This document shows, piece after piece, positions 49,430 through 56,965 of a stretch of DNA of 64,000 nucleotides. How positions within the stretch are numbered: position 1 is the stretch's first letter; every line of letters starts with the position of its first letter. Source of the DNA: AC-38 sp033856025 (GTDB lineage: Bacteria > Actinomycetota > Thermoleophilia > Solirubrobacterales > Solirubrobacteraceae); assembly GCA_033856025.1 (NCBI GenBank), contig JAWVFQ010000004.1, forward strand, positions 186,001 through 250,000, in the 5' to 3' direction. The notes beneath the pieces were generated by a model. That model saw nothing but the letters and a program-made list of their open reading frames with translations, was not told the DNA's origin and made no database searches. The position numbers and the translations under genes were made by a program.

Positions 49430-50473
49430 ATGGCGACGGATCGGGCACGGGAGCGATGCCGGGAGCGCGTCGAATCGCTGACCCGGCGCCCCGCCGATCC
49501 CTTCGAGCTGCGCTTCCGGATCATCGAGCTGCTGCGCCCCGTGGTCGGGTTCGAGCGCTGGTGCTGGCCCATGTGCGACCCGGGATCCGAGCTCGGGACG
49601 ACGGGAATCGGAGAGCACGACTACTGGAGCGCGCTGCCGCGTCTGCTGCTCCTCGACCAGCGCCCGCAGGAACCGAACGCATTGCCGAGCCTTCCGGGCC
49701 CGCGGGCGCTGGGGCCGCGCCCCGGCGGCCTGCGCTTCCTCGACGTGCTGGGGCCGGTGGGGATCGGCGACGAGCTGCGCGTCCCCCTGCGCGACCGCCA
49801 CGGCCTGTGGGGCTGTCTGGACCTCATGCGCTCGTCCGACGAGCGCCCGTTCTCGGAGACCGACCGCGAGTTCCTCGACGAGCTCGCGCCGACGCTCTGC
49901 GCGGCCACCCGGCGCAGCGCCGCAGCGCTGGCGGCCGCTCCGGCCCACGAGGCCGAACCGATCCCGCCGGCGGGGGTGCTGGTCGTCGACTCCGACCTGA
50001 CCGTCCGCGCCTCCACGCCGGGCGCGCGCGCCTGGCTCGCCCGGATGGTCCCGCCGTCGGTGCCGTTCGCCGACATCGCGGCGTCGGCCGTGGCGTTCAA
50101 CGTCGCCAGCCGTGTCCTCGCGGGCGCCGGCGTCCGGGCGGCTCGCGCCCGCGTGCGCACCTTCGCCGGTGCGTGGGCCGTCGTGGAGGCCGACCGCCTC
50201 GACCCGATGGAGGGCACCGTCGCCGTGACGATCCGCCCAGCCGCCGCCCGGGACGTGCTCGACCTGCGCCTGCTCGCCTATGACCTCACGGACCGCGAGC
50301 GCGAGGTCGCGACGATCGTGCTGGAGGGGAGCGACATCCGCGCGATCTCCGAGCGCCTCGTCGTCTCGCCCCACACGGTCAACGACCACCTGAAGTCGAT
50401 CTACGCCAAGGTCGGCACGCGCACGCGCAAGGAGCTGGTGGCCACCCTCGCCGCGCCGGGCGCAGCCGGCTAG
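49430..50473 (+). CDS. LuxR-family regulator with GAF-like sensor domain
   Basis: A 347-residue regulator. A sensor domain (~20-170) resembles a GAF fold (LLRPVVGFERWCWPMCDPGS, then ELRVPLRDRHGLWGCLDLMR and FSETDREFLDELAPTL). A PAS-like middle part (~180-265) begins GVLVVDSDLTVRASTPGARA. The C-terminal HTH is LTDREREVATIVLEGSDIRA with VVSPHTVNDHLKSIYAKVGT. No receiver domain. It starts 88 bases from the divergent cupin gene and probably responds to a small molecule. It could regulate the cupin (inference). Its 3' end overlaps the convergent ABC permease. Confidence 0.91.
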   Translation: MATDRARERCRERVESLTRRPADPFELRFRIIELLRPVVGFERWCWPMCDPGSELGTTGIGEHDYWSALPRLLLLDQRPQEPNALPSLPGPRALGPRPGGLRFLDVLGPVGIGDELRVPLRDRHGLWGCLDLMRSSDERPFSETDREFLDELAPTLCAATRRSAAALAAAPAHEAEPIPPAGVLVVDSDLTVRASTPGARAWLARMVPPSVPFADIAASAVAFNVASRVLAGAGVRAARARVRTFAGAWAVVEADRLDPMEGTVAVTIRPAAARDVLDLRLLAYDLTDREREVATIVLEGSDIRAISERLVVSPHTVNDHLKSIYAKVGTRTRKELVATLAAPGAAG

Positions 50474-51225
50474 CGGTCGTACGTCGCGATCGCCCGCAGC
50501 GAGAGCCCGGTGAGGACGGCGATCAGCGCGGCGGTGACCCCCGCGCAGGCCGCGAGCTTTCCCAGGTCCCAGCCGTTGATGACCAGGGACCGCAGGCCCT
50601 CGATCACGTAGCTGACCGGGTTCAGGCGGGCCAGCGTCTCCATGAGCGGCGACAGGCGGTCGAAGGGGACGAAGTTGGGGGTGAGGAAGAGCAGCGGGAA
50701 GAACAGCAGGAAGCTCGTGTTCGTGGCCTGCACGTTGCGGGTGCGCAGCGCGACCAGGATCCCGAACCCGGCGTAGCCCACTCCGAACAGCGCGGACAGG
50801 ACCACGAGCACCACGGCCCCGGCGACCCCGCTCTCCATGTTGGCCCCGAGCCCCAGGCCGGCCAGCAGGACGACGGTCGAGCCCATCAGCCCGCGCACCA
50901 GGTCCGCGGCCAGGCGGCCGAAGATGATCGACGAGCGCCGGATCGGCGCGGCGAGCAGCTTGTCGAAGTAGCCGAGGTCGATGTCCGTCACCAGCGCCAG
51001 GCCCGAGCTCGCGGTCGCCACGGCGAACATCAGCGAGACCGGGAGCTGGAAGGCTACGTAGCCCTGGCCGTGCAGGAAGGGCGTGTTGCTCGGGAACGTC
51101 TTGGAGACCTGCCCCACGTTCACCGCGAGGAAGAAGAGCGGGATGAACAGCGACGGGATCGTCGCCTCGGGGTAGCGGACGATCTCGCGCACGGAGCGCC
51201 GGCCGAGGAGCAGCAGCTCGGTCAC
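50470..51225 (-). CDS. ABC-2 type exporter permease (DrrB-like)
   Basis: A 251-residue permease with six helices and the DrrB-type order: REIVRYPEATIPSLFIPLFF near the N-terminus, GLALVTDIDLGYFDKLLAAP (~90), then VQATNTSFLLFFPLLFLTPN and SYVIEGLRSLVINGWD near the end. These are the ABC-2 signature segments. GTG 51225 overlaps the stop of the ATPase gene (GTGA), so the two are one transporter for drug or lipid efflux. Confidence 0.93.
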   Translation of the reverse strand: MTELLLLGRRSVREIVRYPEATIPSLFIPLFFLAVNVGQVSKTFPSNTPFLHGQGYVAFQLPVSLMFAVATASSGLALVTDIDLGYFDKLLAAPIRRSSIIFGRLAADLVRGLMGSTVVLLAGLGLGANMESGVAGAVVLVVLSALFGVGYAGFGILVALRTRNVQATNTSFLLFFPLLFLTPNFVPFDRLSPLMETLARLNPVSYVIEGLRSLVINGWDLGKLAACAGVTAALIAVLTGLSLRAIATYDR

Positions 51226-52205
51226 GCGGCGGCCTCCTCGGCCTCGGTCTCCGTGGCTCCCTCGAGCCGGCGCCCGGTGGCCTGGAGGAACACGTCGTCC
51301 AGCGTGGGCCGCGCCACCGAGATGGCGCCGACGCGGGTCCCCGCCCGGTCCAGGCGGCGCACGATCTCGGCGATCGAGCCCGCGCCGTCCTGGAGGTAGA
51401 GCGCGAGCTGGTCGGGCTCGGCGACGACGCGCTCCAGGCCCGGGAGGTCGCCCAGGGCGCTCTCGGTGGTCGCCGGGTCCGCGCCGTCGAGGGTGAGCGT
51501 GACCACGTCGTGCCCCATCTCCGCCTTCAGCCGCTCGGGAGTGCCCTCGGCCACGATGTCGCCGGCGTCGATGATCGCGACGCGGTCGCACAGCTGGTCG
51601 GCCTCCTCGAGGTACTGGGTGGTGAGGAAGATCGTGGTCCCCGACTGGTTGATCCGGCGGACCTCCGCCCACACGGTGAGCCGCGAGGCCGGGTCCAGGC
51701 CGGTGGTCGGCTCGTCGAGGAAGAGCACCTGGGGCGAGTGGACGAGCGCGCTGGCCAGGTCCAGCCGGCGCTTCATCCCGCCGGAGTACGTCTTGGTGCG
51801 GCGGTCGGCGGCGTCGGTGAGGCCGAGCAGCTGGAGCAGCTCCTCGGCCCGGTCGCGAGCCGCCTGCCCGCGGATGCCGTACAGCCCGCACTGGAGCTCG
51901 AGCAGCTCGCGCCCGGTCTGGACGGGGTCGAGGCCGATCTCCTGCAGGGCCACGCCGATCCGGCGGCGCACCGCGGCGGCGTCCGCCACGACGTCCGCGC
52001 CCGCGACGGTCGCGCGGCCCGTGCTGGGAGGAAGCAGCGTGCACAGCATCCGCACGGTCGTCGTCTTGCCGGCGCCGTTGGGACCGAGGAAGCCGAACAC
52101 CTCGCCCGCGGCGACGTCGAGGTCGATGCCGCGAACGGCCACGACGTCGCCGTCCTTGAAGGTGCGGCCCAGCGCCCGAGCCTCGATGGACTGCGTTTCC
52201 GCCAT
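51222..52205 (-). CDS. ABC exporter ATPase (DrrA-like)
   Basis: A 327-residue ATPase. Walker A GPNGAGKTTTVRM (~43), the Q-loop GVALQEIGLDPVQTG, signature YSGGMKRRLDLASALV (~137), Walker B VLFLDEPTTGLDP and H-loop TTQYLEEAD are typical. The C-terminal ~90 residues (LKAEMGHDVVTLTLDGADPA to RPTLDDVFLQATGRRL) are the DrrA regulatory extension. ATG 52205 is used (MAETQS...); ATG 52232 is possible. It is the first gene of the exporter operon, with its own promoter upstream of 52205. Confidence 0.93.
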   Translation of the reverse strand: MAETQSIEARALGRTFKDGDVVAVRGIDLDVAAGEVFGFLGPNGAGKTTTVRMLCTLLPPSTGRATVAGADVVADAAAVRRRIGVALQEIGLDPVQTGRELLELQCGLYGIRGQAARDRAEELLQLLGLTDAADRRTKTYSGGMKRRLDLASALVHSPQVLFLDEPTTGLDPASRLTVWAEVRRINQSGTTIFLTTQYLEEADQLCDRVAIIDAGDIVAEGTPERLKAEMGHDVVTLTLDGADPATTESALGDLPGLERVVAEPDQLALYLQDGAGSIAEIVRRLDRAGTRVGAISVARPTLDDVFLQATGRRLEGATETEAEEAAA

Positions 52206-52261
52206 GGACCGCACGGTACGCAGTTCGGCCATGACCGGCTCTGTGGCCCTAGATTGCCGCC

Positions 52262-52768
52262 ATGGATCCGATCCGTCCCTGCCGCGACGACGAGCGGCCC
52301 GCGATGTTTGCGATCGTCAACGCGGCGGCGGAGGCCTACCGCGACACCATCCCGCCGGACCGCTGGCACGAGCCGTACATGTCCCGCGACGAGCTCGACC
52401 GCGAGATCGCCGCGGGCGTGGCGTTCTGGGGATTCGAGTCGGGTGACGGCGAGCTGCTCGGCGTGATGGGCATCCAGCCGGTCGGGGACGTCGACCTCAT
52501 CCGCCACGCCTACGTCGCGCCGGGGAGCCAGCGCCGCGGGGTCGGCGGCGCGCTGCTCGAGCGCTTCACCGGCGACTGCACCCGCCCGCTGCTCGTGGGG
52601 ACCTGGGCCGCGGCGGTCTGGGCGATCGCGTTCTACCGCCGCCACGGCTTCGAGCTCCTGCCCGCCGACCGCGCCGCCGCGCTGCTGCGGCGCCACTGGA
52701 ACATCCCCGAGCGCCAGGTGCAGGAGTCAGTGGTGCTGTCCATCTCCCCACCCCCCGTTCGTCCGTGA
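52262..52768 (+). CDS. GNAT-family acetyltransferase
   Basis: A 168-residue N-acetyltransferase. The acetyl-CoA binding strand-loop is VDLIRHAYVAPGSQRRGVGG with ALLERF, i.e. motif A (V-x-P-x-x-R-x-x-G-x-G), followed by AIAFYRRHGFELLP (motif B). The N-terminal part is IRPCRDDERPAMFAIVNAAA with YRDTIPPDRWHEPYMS. Substrate unknown. The stop codon lies within the ECF-type promoter region of the following gene, 52765 onward, so that gene has independent transcription. Confidence 0.9.
   Translation: MDPIRPCRDDERPAMFAIVNAAAEAYRDTIPPDRWHEPYMSRDELDREIAAGVAFWGFESGDGELLGVMGIQPVGDVDLIRHAYVAPGSQRRGVGGALLERFTGDCTRPLLVGTWAAAVWAIAFYRRHGFELLPADRAAALLRRHWNIPERQVQESVVLSISPPPVRP
52737..52763 (+). promoter_or_regulatory. 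ECF-sigma-type promoter of the glycolipid-binding gene
   Basis: TGTCCA, 17 bases, then CGTC. It matches in sequence and spacing the element at 53367-53393 ahead of the DGPF gene. It lies inside the 3' end of the GNAT gene. The expected transcription start (about 52770) is at or near the GTG codons 52765/52771, implying a leaderless or near-leaderless mRNA. Confidence 0.7.
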
Positions 52769-53358
52769 CCGTGCCCTCGCGACCGGACCTGCCGCCCTTT
52801 GCCGCCTGGCGTCACCAGGGCGCGCGGGATGGCTTCGAGGTCGCGTTCTTCGAGGTGCTGGACGGCGGCGTCCTCGTGGGCGGCCACACCGTGGCGGTGG
52901 AGGAGGGCCGGCCGTTCTCGGTCGGGTATGCGATCGAGCTCGACGGCGCCTGGCACACGCGCACCGCACGGGTCTGGGGGCGCGGCGCGGACGGGGAGCG
53001 CACCGTCGTCCTCGCCGGCGACGGGGAGGGCCGCTGGTCGATCGACGGCGTCGCCGTGCCCGAGCTGGACGGCTGCCTCGACGTCGATCTCGAGTCGTCG
53101 GCGCTGACCAACGCCTTTCCCATGCGCCGCCTCGGGTTGGCGCCCGGCGAGGCCGCCGAGGCGCCGGCGGCCTACGTCCGCGCGCTGGACCTGGGCGTCG
53201 GGCGCCTGGAGCAGCGCTACGCCCGGATCGACGCCGGCGAGGAGCACCAGCGCTACGACTACGCGTCCGCGACGTTCGACTTCCGCTGCCAGCTGGGCTA
53301 CGACGAGTCCGGACTCGTCCTCGACTACCCGGGGATCGCGACCCGCCTGATCGTCTGA
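52765..53358 (+). CDS. Putative glycolipid-binding protein (PF06475-like)
   Basis: A 197-residue protein of all-beta character: FEVAFFEVLDGGVLVGGHTV, AIELDGAWHTRTARVWGRGA, WSIDGVAVPELDGCLDVDLE, then TNAFPMRRLGL and EQRYARIDAGEEHQRYDYAS and CQLGYDESGLVLDYPGIATR. This is the Glycolipid_bind family, whose structure resembles a flattened beta barrel related to lipoprotein carriers. The GTG at 52765 overlaps the GNAT stop; a second in-frame GTG at 52771 fits a leaderless start from the upstream ECF promoter. Probably regulated together with the DGPF-sigma pair. Confidence 0.87.
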   Translation: MTVPSRPDLPPFAAWRHQGARDGFEVAFFEVLDGGVLVGGHTVAVEEGRPFSVGYAIELDGAWHTRTARVWGRGADGERTVVLAGDGEGRWSIDGVAVPELDGCLDVDLESSALTNAFPMRRLGLAPGEAAEAPAAYVRALDLGVGRLEQRYARIDAGEEHQRYDYASATFDFRCQLGYDESGLVLDYPGIATRLIV

Positions 53359-53366
53359 GGACGCGC

Positions 53367-53393
53367 TGTCCATTTCCCGCGTCGCCGTTCGTC
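53367..53393 (+). promoter_or_regulatory. ECF-sigma-type promoter of the DGPF-sigma operon
   Basis: TGTCCA-N17-CGTC, 33 bases ahead of the DGPF ATG. Flanking bases also agree with the copy at 52737 (CGCTGTCCATTTCCC against TGCTGTCCATCTCCC; CCGTTCGTCTGTGA against CCGTTCGTCCGTGA). The elements resemble the TGTCGA/CGWC pattern I recall for ECF42 promoters, so it would make the sigma unit autoregulated. Confidence 0.72.
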
Positions 53394-53426
53394 TGTGAGG
53401 AGACCATCTCGATACAGGAGGCGACC

Positions 53427-53783
53427 ATGAAGTACATGCTGCTGATCTACCAGGGCACCACCCCGCTCCCCGGGACCGACGCGTGGGAGGGCCTGGCCGA
53501 GGAGGAGAAGAACGAGGTCTACGCGGCGTACGGCGCGCTCAACCAGACGCCGGGCTTCACCCCCGGCGTCCAGATGGAGCCGCCGGAGACCGCGACGACC
53601 GTGCGGGTCCAGGACGGCCGGACGCTGACCACCGACGGACCGTTCGTCGAGCTCAAGGAGGCGGTCGGCGGCTACTGCTTCTTCGAGGCCGACGACCTCG
53701 ACGCCGCGATCGAGCTGGCGGGGCGCATCCCGGCCGCGAAGCTGGGCGGAGCGATCGAGGTGCGTCCGCTCGTGGAGCGCTGA
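53427..53783 (+). CDS. DGPF-domain (YCII-related) protein, ECF42 partner
   Basis: A 118-residue protein starting MKYMLLIYQGTTPLPG and containing RTLTTDGPFVELKEAVGGYC, the DGPF motif. ISLAGRIP-type end is IELAGRIPAAKLGGAIEVRP. DGPF proteins are YCII-like small dimers invariably linked to ECF42-type sigma factors and thought to be their regulated targets or modulators. A good ribosome-binding site, AGGAGGCGACC, precedes the ATG. Its stop overlaps the CTG start of the sigma gene (CTGA). Confidence 0.94.
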   Translation: MKYMLLIYQGTTPLPGTDAWEGLAEEEKNEVYAAYGALNQTPGFTPGVQMEPPETATTVRVQDGRTLTTDGPFVELKEAVGGYCFFEADDLDAAIELAGRIPAAKLGGAIEVRPLVER

Positions 53784-54949
53784 CGATCCTCGACCGAGCC
53801 TTCCGCGACGAGTGGGGATACGTCCTCGCGAGCCTGATCGGCTTCCTCGGCGACTTCGACCTCGCCGAGGAGGCCGCCCAGGAGGCCTTCGCGATCGCCG
53901 CGGAGCGCTGGCCGCGCGAGGGCGCTCCCGACAATCCGCGCGCCTGGCTGGTGACGACCGCCCGCAACCGCGCGATCGACCGCCTCCGCCGCAACCGCAA
54001 CCTGGCGGAGAAGACGCGCCAGCTCGACGTGCCGGAGGCGACGGAGGACGACGTGGACGCCGAGACGACGATCCCCGACGAGCGACTCGAGCTGATCTTC
54101 ACATGCTGCCATCCGGCGCTCGCGCTGGAGGCCCAGGTCGCGCTGACGCTGCGGACGCTGGGAGGACTCGCGACCGACGAGATCGCCCGCGCGTTCCTCG
54201 TCCCCGAGCCGACGATGGCCAAGCGGCTGGTGCGGGCGAAGCACAAGCTCCGAGCGGCGGGAATCCCGTTCCGGGTGCCGCCCGACCACCTGCTGCCGGA
54301 CCGGCTCGCCGCCGTGCTCGCGGTCGTCTACCTGATCTTCAACGAGGGGTACGGGGGCCGCGGCGAGCTGGCCGCCGAGGCCCTGCGGCTCGGCTCCGCG
54401 CTCGTCGAGCTGATGCCCGACGAGCCCGAGGTGCACGGCCTCCAGGCGATGATGCTGCTGCTGGACGCGCGCCGGGCGGCGCGGTTTCGCGACGGCGATC
54501 TCGTGCTGCTCGCCGACCAGGACCGCTCGCTCTGGGACGGCGACCAGATCGCCGCGGGGCGTTTCGTGCTCGACCGCGCGCTCGCGCTGGGCGGCGCCGG
54601 TCCCTACGTCGTGCAGGCCGCGATCGCTTCGCTGCACGCCGACGAGCCGCGCGACTGGGGCGAGATCGCCGCTCTGTACGGCGCGCTGGTCCGCCTCACC
54701 GACTCGCCGGTCGTCGAGCTGACGCGGGCGGTGGCGGTGGCCGAGACGGACGGGCCCGAGGCCGCGCTGGACATCGTCGACCGCCTGGCGCTCGAGGACT
54801 ACCACTACCTGCACTCGACGCGCGGAGAGCTGCTGCGCCGCCTCGGCCGCACGACCGAGTCCCGCGACGCCTACCTCCGAGCCCTCGCGCTGGTCCACGA
54901 CGACGCCGAGCGGCGCCTGCTGGAGCGACGCGTGGCGGAGCTGGCGTGA
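53780..54949 (+). CDS. ECF42-type sigma factor (SigJ-like with C-terminal extension)
   Basis: A 389-residue ECF sigma factor. Region 2 is LIGFLGDFDLAEEAAQEAFA with NPRAWLVTTARNRAIDRLRR (region 2.4). Region 4 is ALTLRTLGGLATDEIARAFL with PEPTMAKRLVRAKHKLRAAG. A ~220-residue helical (TPR-like) extension follows with DQDRSLWDGDQI, diagnostic for ECF42. No ATG/GTG/TTG exists in frame near the N-terminus. Homologues begin M/V-T-x-L-D-x-x-F, and here the equivalent codons read LTILDRAF from CTG 53780, overlapping the DGPF stop as CTGA, so CTG is the likely start. No anti-sigma gene is adjacent; activity may be controlled by the extension. Confidence 0.93.
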   Translation: MTILDRAFRDEWGYVLASLIGFLGDFDLAEEAAQEAFAIAAERWPREGAPDNPRAWLVTTARNRAIDRLRRNRNLAEKTRQLDVPEATEDDVDAETTIPDERLELIFTCCHPALALEAQVALTLRTLGGLATDEIARAFLVPEPTMAKRLVRAKHKLRAAGIPFRVPPDHLLPDRLAAVLAVVYLIFNEGYGGRGELAAEALRLGSALVELMPDEPEVHGLQAMMLLLDARRAARFRDGDLVLLADQDRSLWDGDQIAAGRFVLDRALALGGAGPYVVQAAIASLHADEPRDWGEIAALYGALVRLTDSPVVELTRAVAVAETDGPEAALDIVDRLALEDYHYLHSTRGELLRRLGRTTESRDAYLRALALVHDDAERRLLERRVAELA

Positions 54950-55428
54950 CGGAGCCGATCGAGCTGACGCCGATCGGATGGGTCGAGTCCCCGCTGAGCG
55001 ACCCGGCGGCGGCGCCAAGGCAGGGCGACGAGGGAGCGCCGGACGCCTGGCTTGTCTTCGAGCCGGCGGTGGTGGCCGGGCTGGAGGGCGTGCGGGCCGG
55101 CGACGAGGTGATCCTCCTCACCTGGCTGGACCGCGCGCGCCGTTCCGTCCTGCGCGTGCACCCGCGCGGAGACGCGTCGCGACCGCAGCAGGGAGTCTTC
55201 AGCACCCGCTCCCCCCACCGACCGAATCCGATAGGTCTGCACCGCGTGGAGGTCCTGTCTGTCGACGGCGCCCGGGTCCGCGTCCGAGACCAGGAAGAGA
55301 CCGAGCGCGCTCGGAGAGCGGGCCGCGCCCATGTCGCCGGGCGTGGCGCGGTGGGACCTGCTGACGCCCACCGGCAGCGTGGTGGTCTGGCGCGTCGGCC
55401 CTGGCGCGTTCCCGCCAGCTGGGTCTGA
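54946..55428 (+). CDS. TrmO/TsaA-family tRNA methyltransferase-like gene with altered C-terminus
   Basis: A 160-residue frame starting GTG 54946 on the sigma stop (GTGA). Residues 1-115 are clearly the TsaA/TrmO fold: PIGWVESPLSDPAAAPRQGD, then VILLTWLDRARRSVLRVHPR, and VFSTRSPHRPNPIGLHRVEV, the SAM-binding region. Normally it closes with a D-G-T-P-V-L-D-I-K-P segment. Here the sequence after VDGARVRVR changes to QEETERARRAGRAHVAGRGA, which has no resemblance. The break coincides with the AGAGACC repeat at 55286. So the gene is probably truncated or fused by a rearrangement. Role if active: N6-methylation of t6A37 in tRNA. Confidence 0.72.
   Translation: MTEPIELTPIGWVESPLSDPAAAPRQGDEGAPDAWLVFEPAVVAGLEGVRAGDEVILLTWLDRARRSVLRVHPRGDASRPQQGVFSTRSPHRPNPIGLHRVEVLSVDGARVRVRDQEETERARRAGRAHVAGRGAVGPADAHRQRGGLARRPWRVPASWV
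55286..55305. repeat. AGAGACC repeat, copy 1
   Basis: GAGACCAGGAAGAGACCGAG. Related to the copies at 56739 and 56966: two GAGACC units 8-10 bases apart. Marks the point where the TrmO-like frame loses homology. Confidence 0.55.
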
Positions 55429-55755
55429 ACGGCAGCGGGGTGATCGCCGCGGTCGACGGTCGAGCTGGACAAGGGCCGCTCGACGCTCGCGCAGCTCTCG
55501 AACCACTGACCGCGCCCGGGCGCGGTCCGCCTGCAAGTCCTCCATCGGCTGAGACGTCGGCCGACCCGCCTGAAGGGCCACCCCGGTGGGTACGCACCAG
55601 TCGAACCAACAGCTCCCGCAGGTCGCCTTCCCGGCCTCCTCGGGGACGGAGACGCCGAACTGGATATCGGCCCGACCTGTCTCCGCGGCGGCCGCGTCAA
55701 GCAGCCCTGCTCAAACGAGGACGCGACGACGTAACGCACGAATGCGCTCGGAGAC
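55429..55755. other. Scar region, no gene seen
   Basis: About 330 bases of falling GC between the damaged TrmO-like gene and the minus-strand lipoprotein. Short open frames exist on both strands but none has a start signal or credible composition. A plus-strand stretch near 55342-55410 reads ARWDLLTPTGSVVVWRV and could be a decayed fragment of another gene. Confidence 0.5.
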
Positions 55756-56349
55756 TCAAGCGCCCGAGCCGCACAGGCGCACGCGTGTGCTGCCAGCGAG
55801 CTTTTCCGGCCCGGGCAGCCGCGCGTTGGTCGAGACACGACCGTCTATCGAGCGAAGGCGCCGGGCGATTGCGAGTGCTCGGGCCGGCGTGGCCGCGTGG
55901 ATGACCACTACGGTCCGTCCGGTCGCGACTCGAATCCCCGAGAACACGCTGGCGTCGTAAAAGATGCCGGCCTTGACGCCACGAATTTGCACCAGCCGCG
56001 TAGCGAACGGCGGACCCTTCAGCCGAGGACTGCATGCGGGGTAATTGAGTATCTCCACCGGTGGGTGGCAGCTTCCCCCGTCCTCGCCTGGGTCCGGAGT
56101 GCATTGGCCGTAGGTGAACGGGATGAAGAGACCCGGTGCATACTCGCGCAGGGCGACAGCTCCGTCGGTCGTCATCGGTAGGCCGCGATACGCGGGGCCG
56201 AGGTAGTACAGCGAGAAGTCCTTGAACCGCTTTGCCGGCCCGAGGTCGTGCGTGGGCGAGGGAATCCGCTCCGCCTGGCCATCGCCACAGCCAAGGATCA
56301 GCAAGCAGAAAAACGCGCCGAGGCAGCTGGCGATCGCGCGAGGCGTCAT
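55756..56349 (-). CDS. Hypothetical lipoprotein
   Basis: A 197-residue lipoprotein with lipobox LILGCGDG (Cys ~21) after a hydrophobic segment AIASCLGAFFCLL. The mature part has DFSLYYLGPAYRGLPMTTDG, then FTYGQCTPDPGEDGGSCHPP, CSPRLKGPPFATRLVQIRGV and VATGRTVVVIHAATPARALA, a mix of short strands with four or five Cys residues that could pair. Lower GC than upstream genes. No recognised family. Probably faces the exterior. Confidence 0.72.
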   Translation of the reverse strand: MTPRAIASCLGAFFCLLILGCGDGQAERIPSPTHDLGPAKRFKDFSLYYLGPAYRGLPMTTDGAVALREYAPGLFIPFTYGQCTPDPGEDGGSCHPPVEILNYPACSPRLKGPPFATRLVQIRGVKAGIFYDASVFSGIRVATGRTVVVIHAATPARALAIARRLRSIDGRVSTNARLPGPEKLAGSTRVRLCGSGA

Positions 56350-56354
56350 CGGCG

Positions 56355-56579
56355 TTAGTGATTCCCGACGGTGATCACGAGCACGTAGCCGTTGCTGTCT
56401 GAGTAGTACCGGCCGTGGCATTGAGCGCTCGGGTAGTTGTCTCCCCAGTACACATCGTCGATTACATGGTGTCGTCGCGTCGAGGAGTCGATGTAGCGCT
56501 TGCGCATGACTTCTCGAGCCGAATCGAATCCGCTTCCGAATCCGCCGTAGGGCATCGCGTAGCGCGGTGACGGGGCCAC
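56355..56579 (-). CDS. Small hypothetical protein, possibly 5'-truncated
   Basis: A 74-residue frame from GTG 56579, 5 bases upstream of the lipoprotein gene. The content is real-looking: YAMPYGGFGSGFDSAREVMR and RRHHVIDDVYWGDNYPSAQC, then HGRYYSDSNGYVLVITVGNH, which resembles a small secreted domain. In the same frame plausible sequence (THYDTYENCDKHY-like: PHYDTYENCDKHYVAP) continues upstream to a stop near 56669 without a start codon. So the 5' part is probably lost in the scarred region. No family recognised. Confidence 0.5.
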   Translation of the reverse strand: MAPSPRYAMPYGGFGSGFDSAREVMRKRYIDSSTRRHHVIDDVYWGDNYPSAQCHGRYYSDSNGYVLVITVGNH

Positions 56580-56738
56580 GTAGTGCTTGTCGCAGTTCTC
56601 GTAGGTGTCGTAGTGGGGGGTTCCGGCGGTGCGGTGCGACTTGGCGCGCCACCCGGTGCAGGCTCACCAGTGGCACCCTACGCATCCCAGACGCCGAAGC
56701 GTCAGTACCTCGAGGGCCGCTGTCGTCGAACCGAGAAA

Positions 56739-56760
56739 AGAGACCAAAAAGAGACCAAGG
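56739..56760. repeat. AGAGACC repeat, copy 2
   Basis: AGAGACCAAAAAGAGACCAA, left of the tRNA fragment. In the plus-strand frame it reads KRDQKETKE; copies 1 and 3 read RDQEETERA and GRDPKETKK, so the similarity extends to the protein level, as in the end of a decayed gene such as an integrase (inference). Confidence 0.6.
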
Positions 56761-56883
56761 AGGTCGCCCGAGGTGCAGGACCCTGCCGTTCCTCACATAT
56801 TCCCGATGACGCCCCGTGGACCCATCCGGCGCGGGAATCGCCGAGTTGCAGGGATTCGCCGCACCCCGCACAGATTCGCCCAA

Positions 56884-56931
56884 AGCGGACGACGGGTCTC
56901 GAACCCGCGACCTTCGGCTTGGGAAGCCGAG
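56884..56931 (-). other. 3' half of tRNA-Gly(CCC), probable attachment-site remnant
   Basis: On the minus strand TCGGCTTCCCAAGCCGA is a perfect anticodon arm with CCC anticodon, followed by a short variable loop AGGTC, a full T arm GCGGGTTCGAGACCCGT and the acceptor 3' strand CGTCCGCT. The D arm and the 5' acceptor strand (AGCGGACG) are absent: upstream sequence is CCATCCACCC and unrelated. A 3' tRNA half is what integrative elements duplicate at an attachment site. An intact tRNA-Gly(CCC) gene is expected elsewhere in the genome. Confidence 0.7.
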
Positions 56932-56965
56932 GGTGGATGGCTCAGGCACAGGGGTCTAAGCCGGG

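Noticed and set aside
54871..55609. Minus-strand frames over the TrmO-like gene
   Set aside because: No start signals and no credible composition; the plus-strand TsaA motifs are clear.
56884..56931. Complete tRNA-Gly gene
   Set aside because: No D arm or matching 5' acceptor strand exists upstream, so only the 3' half is present.
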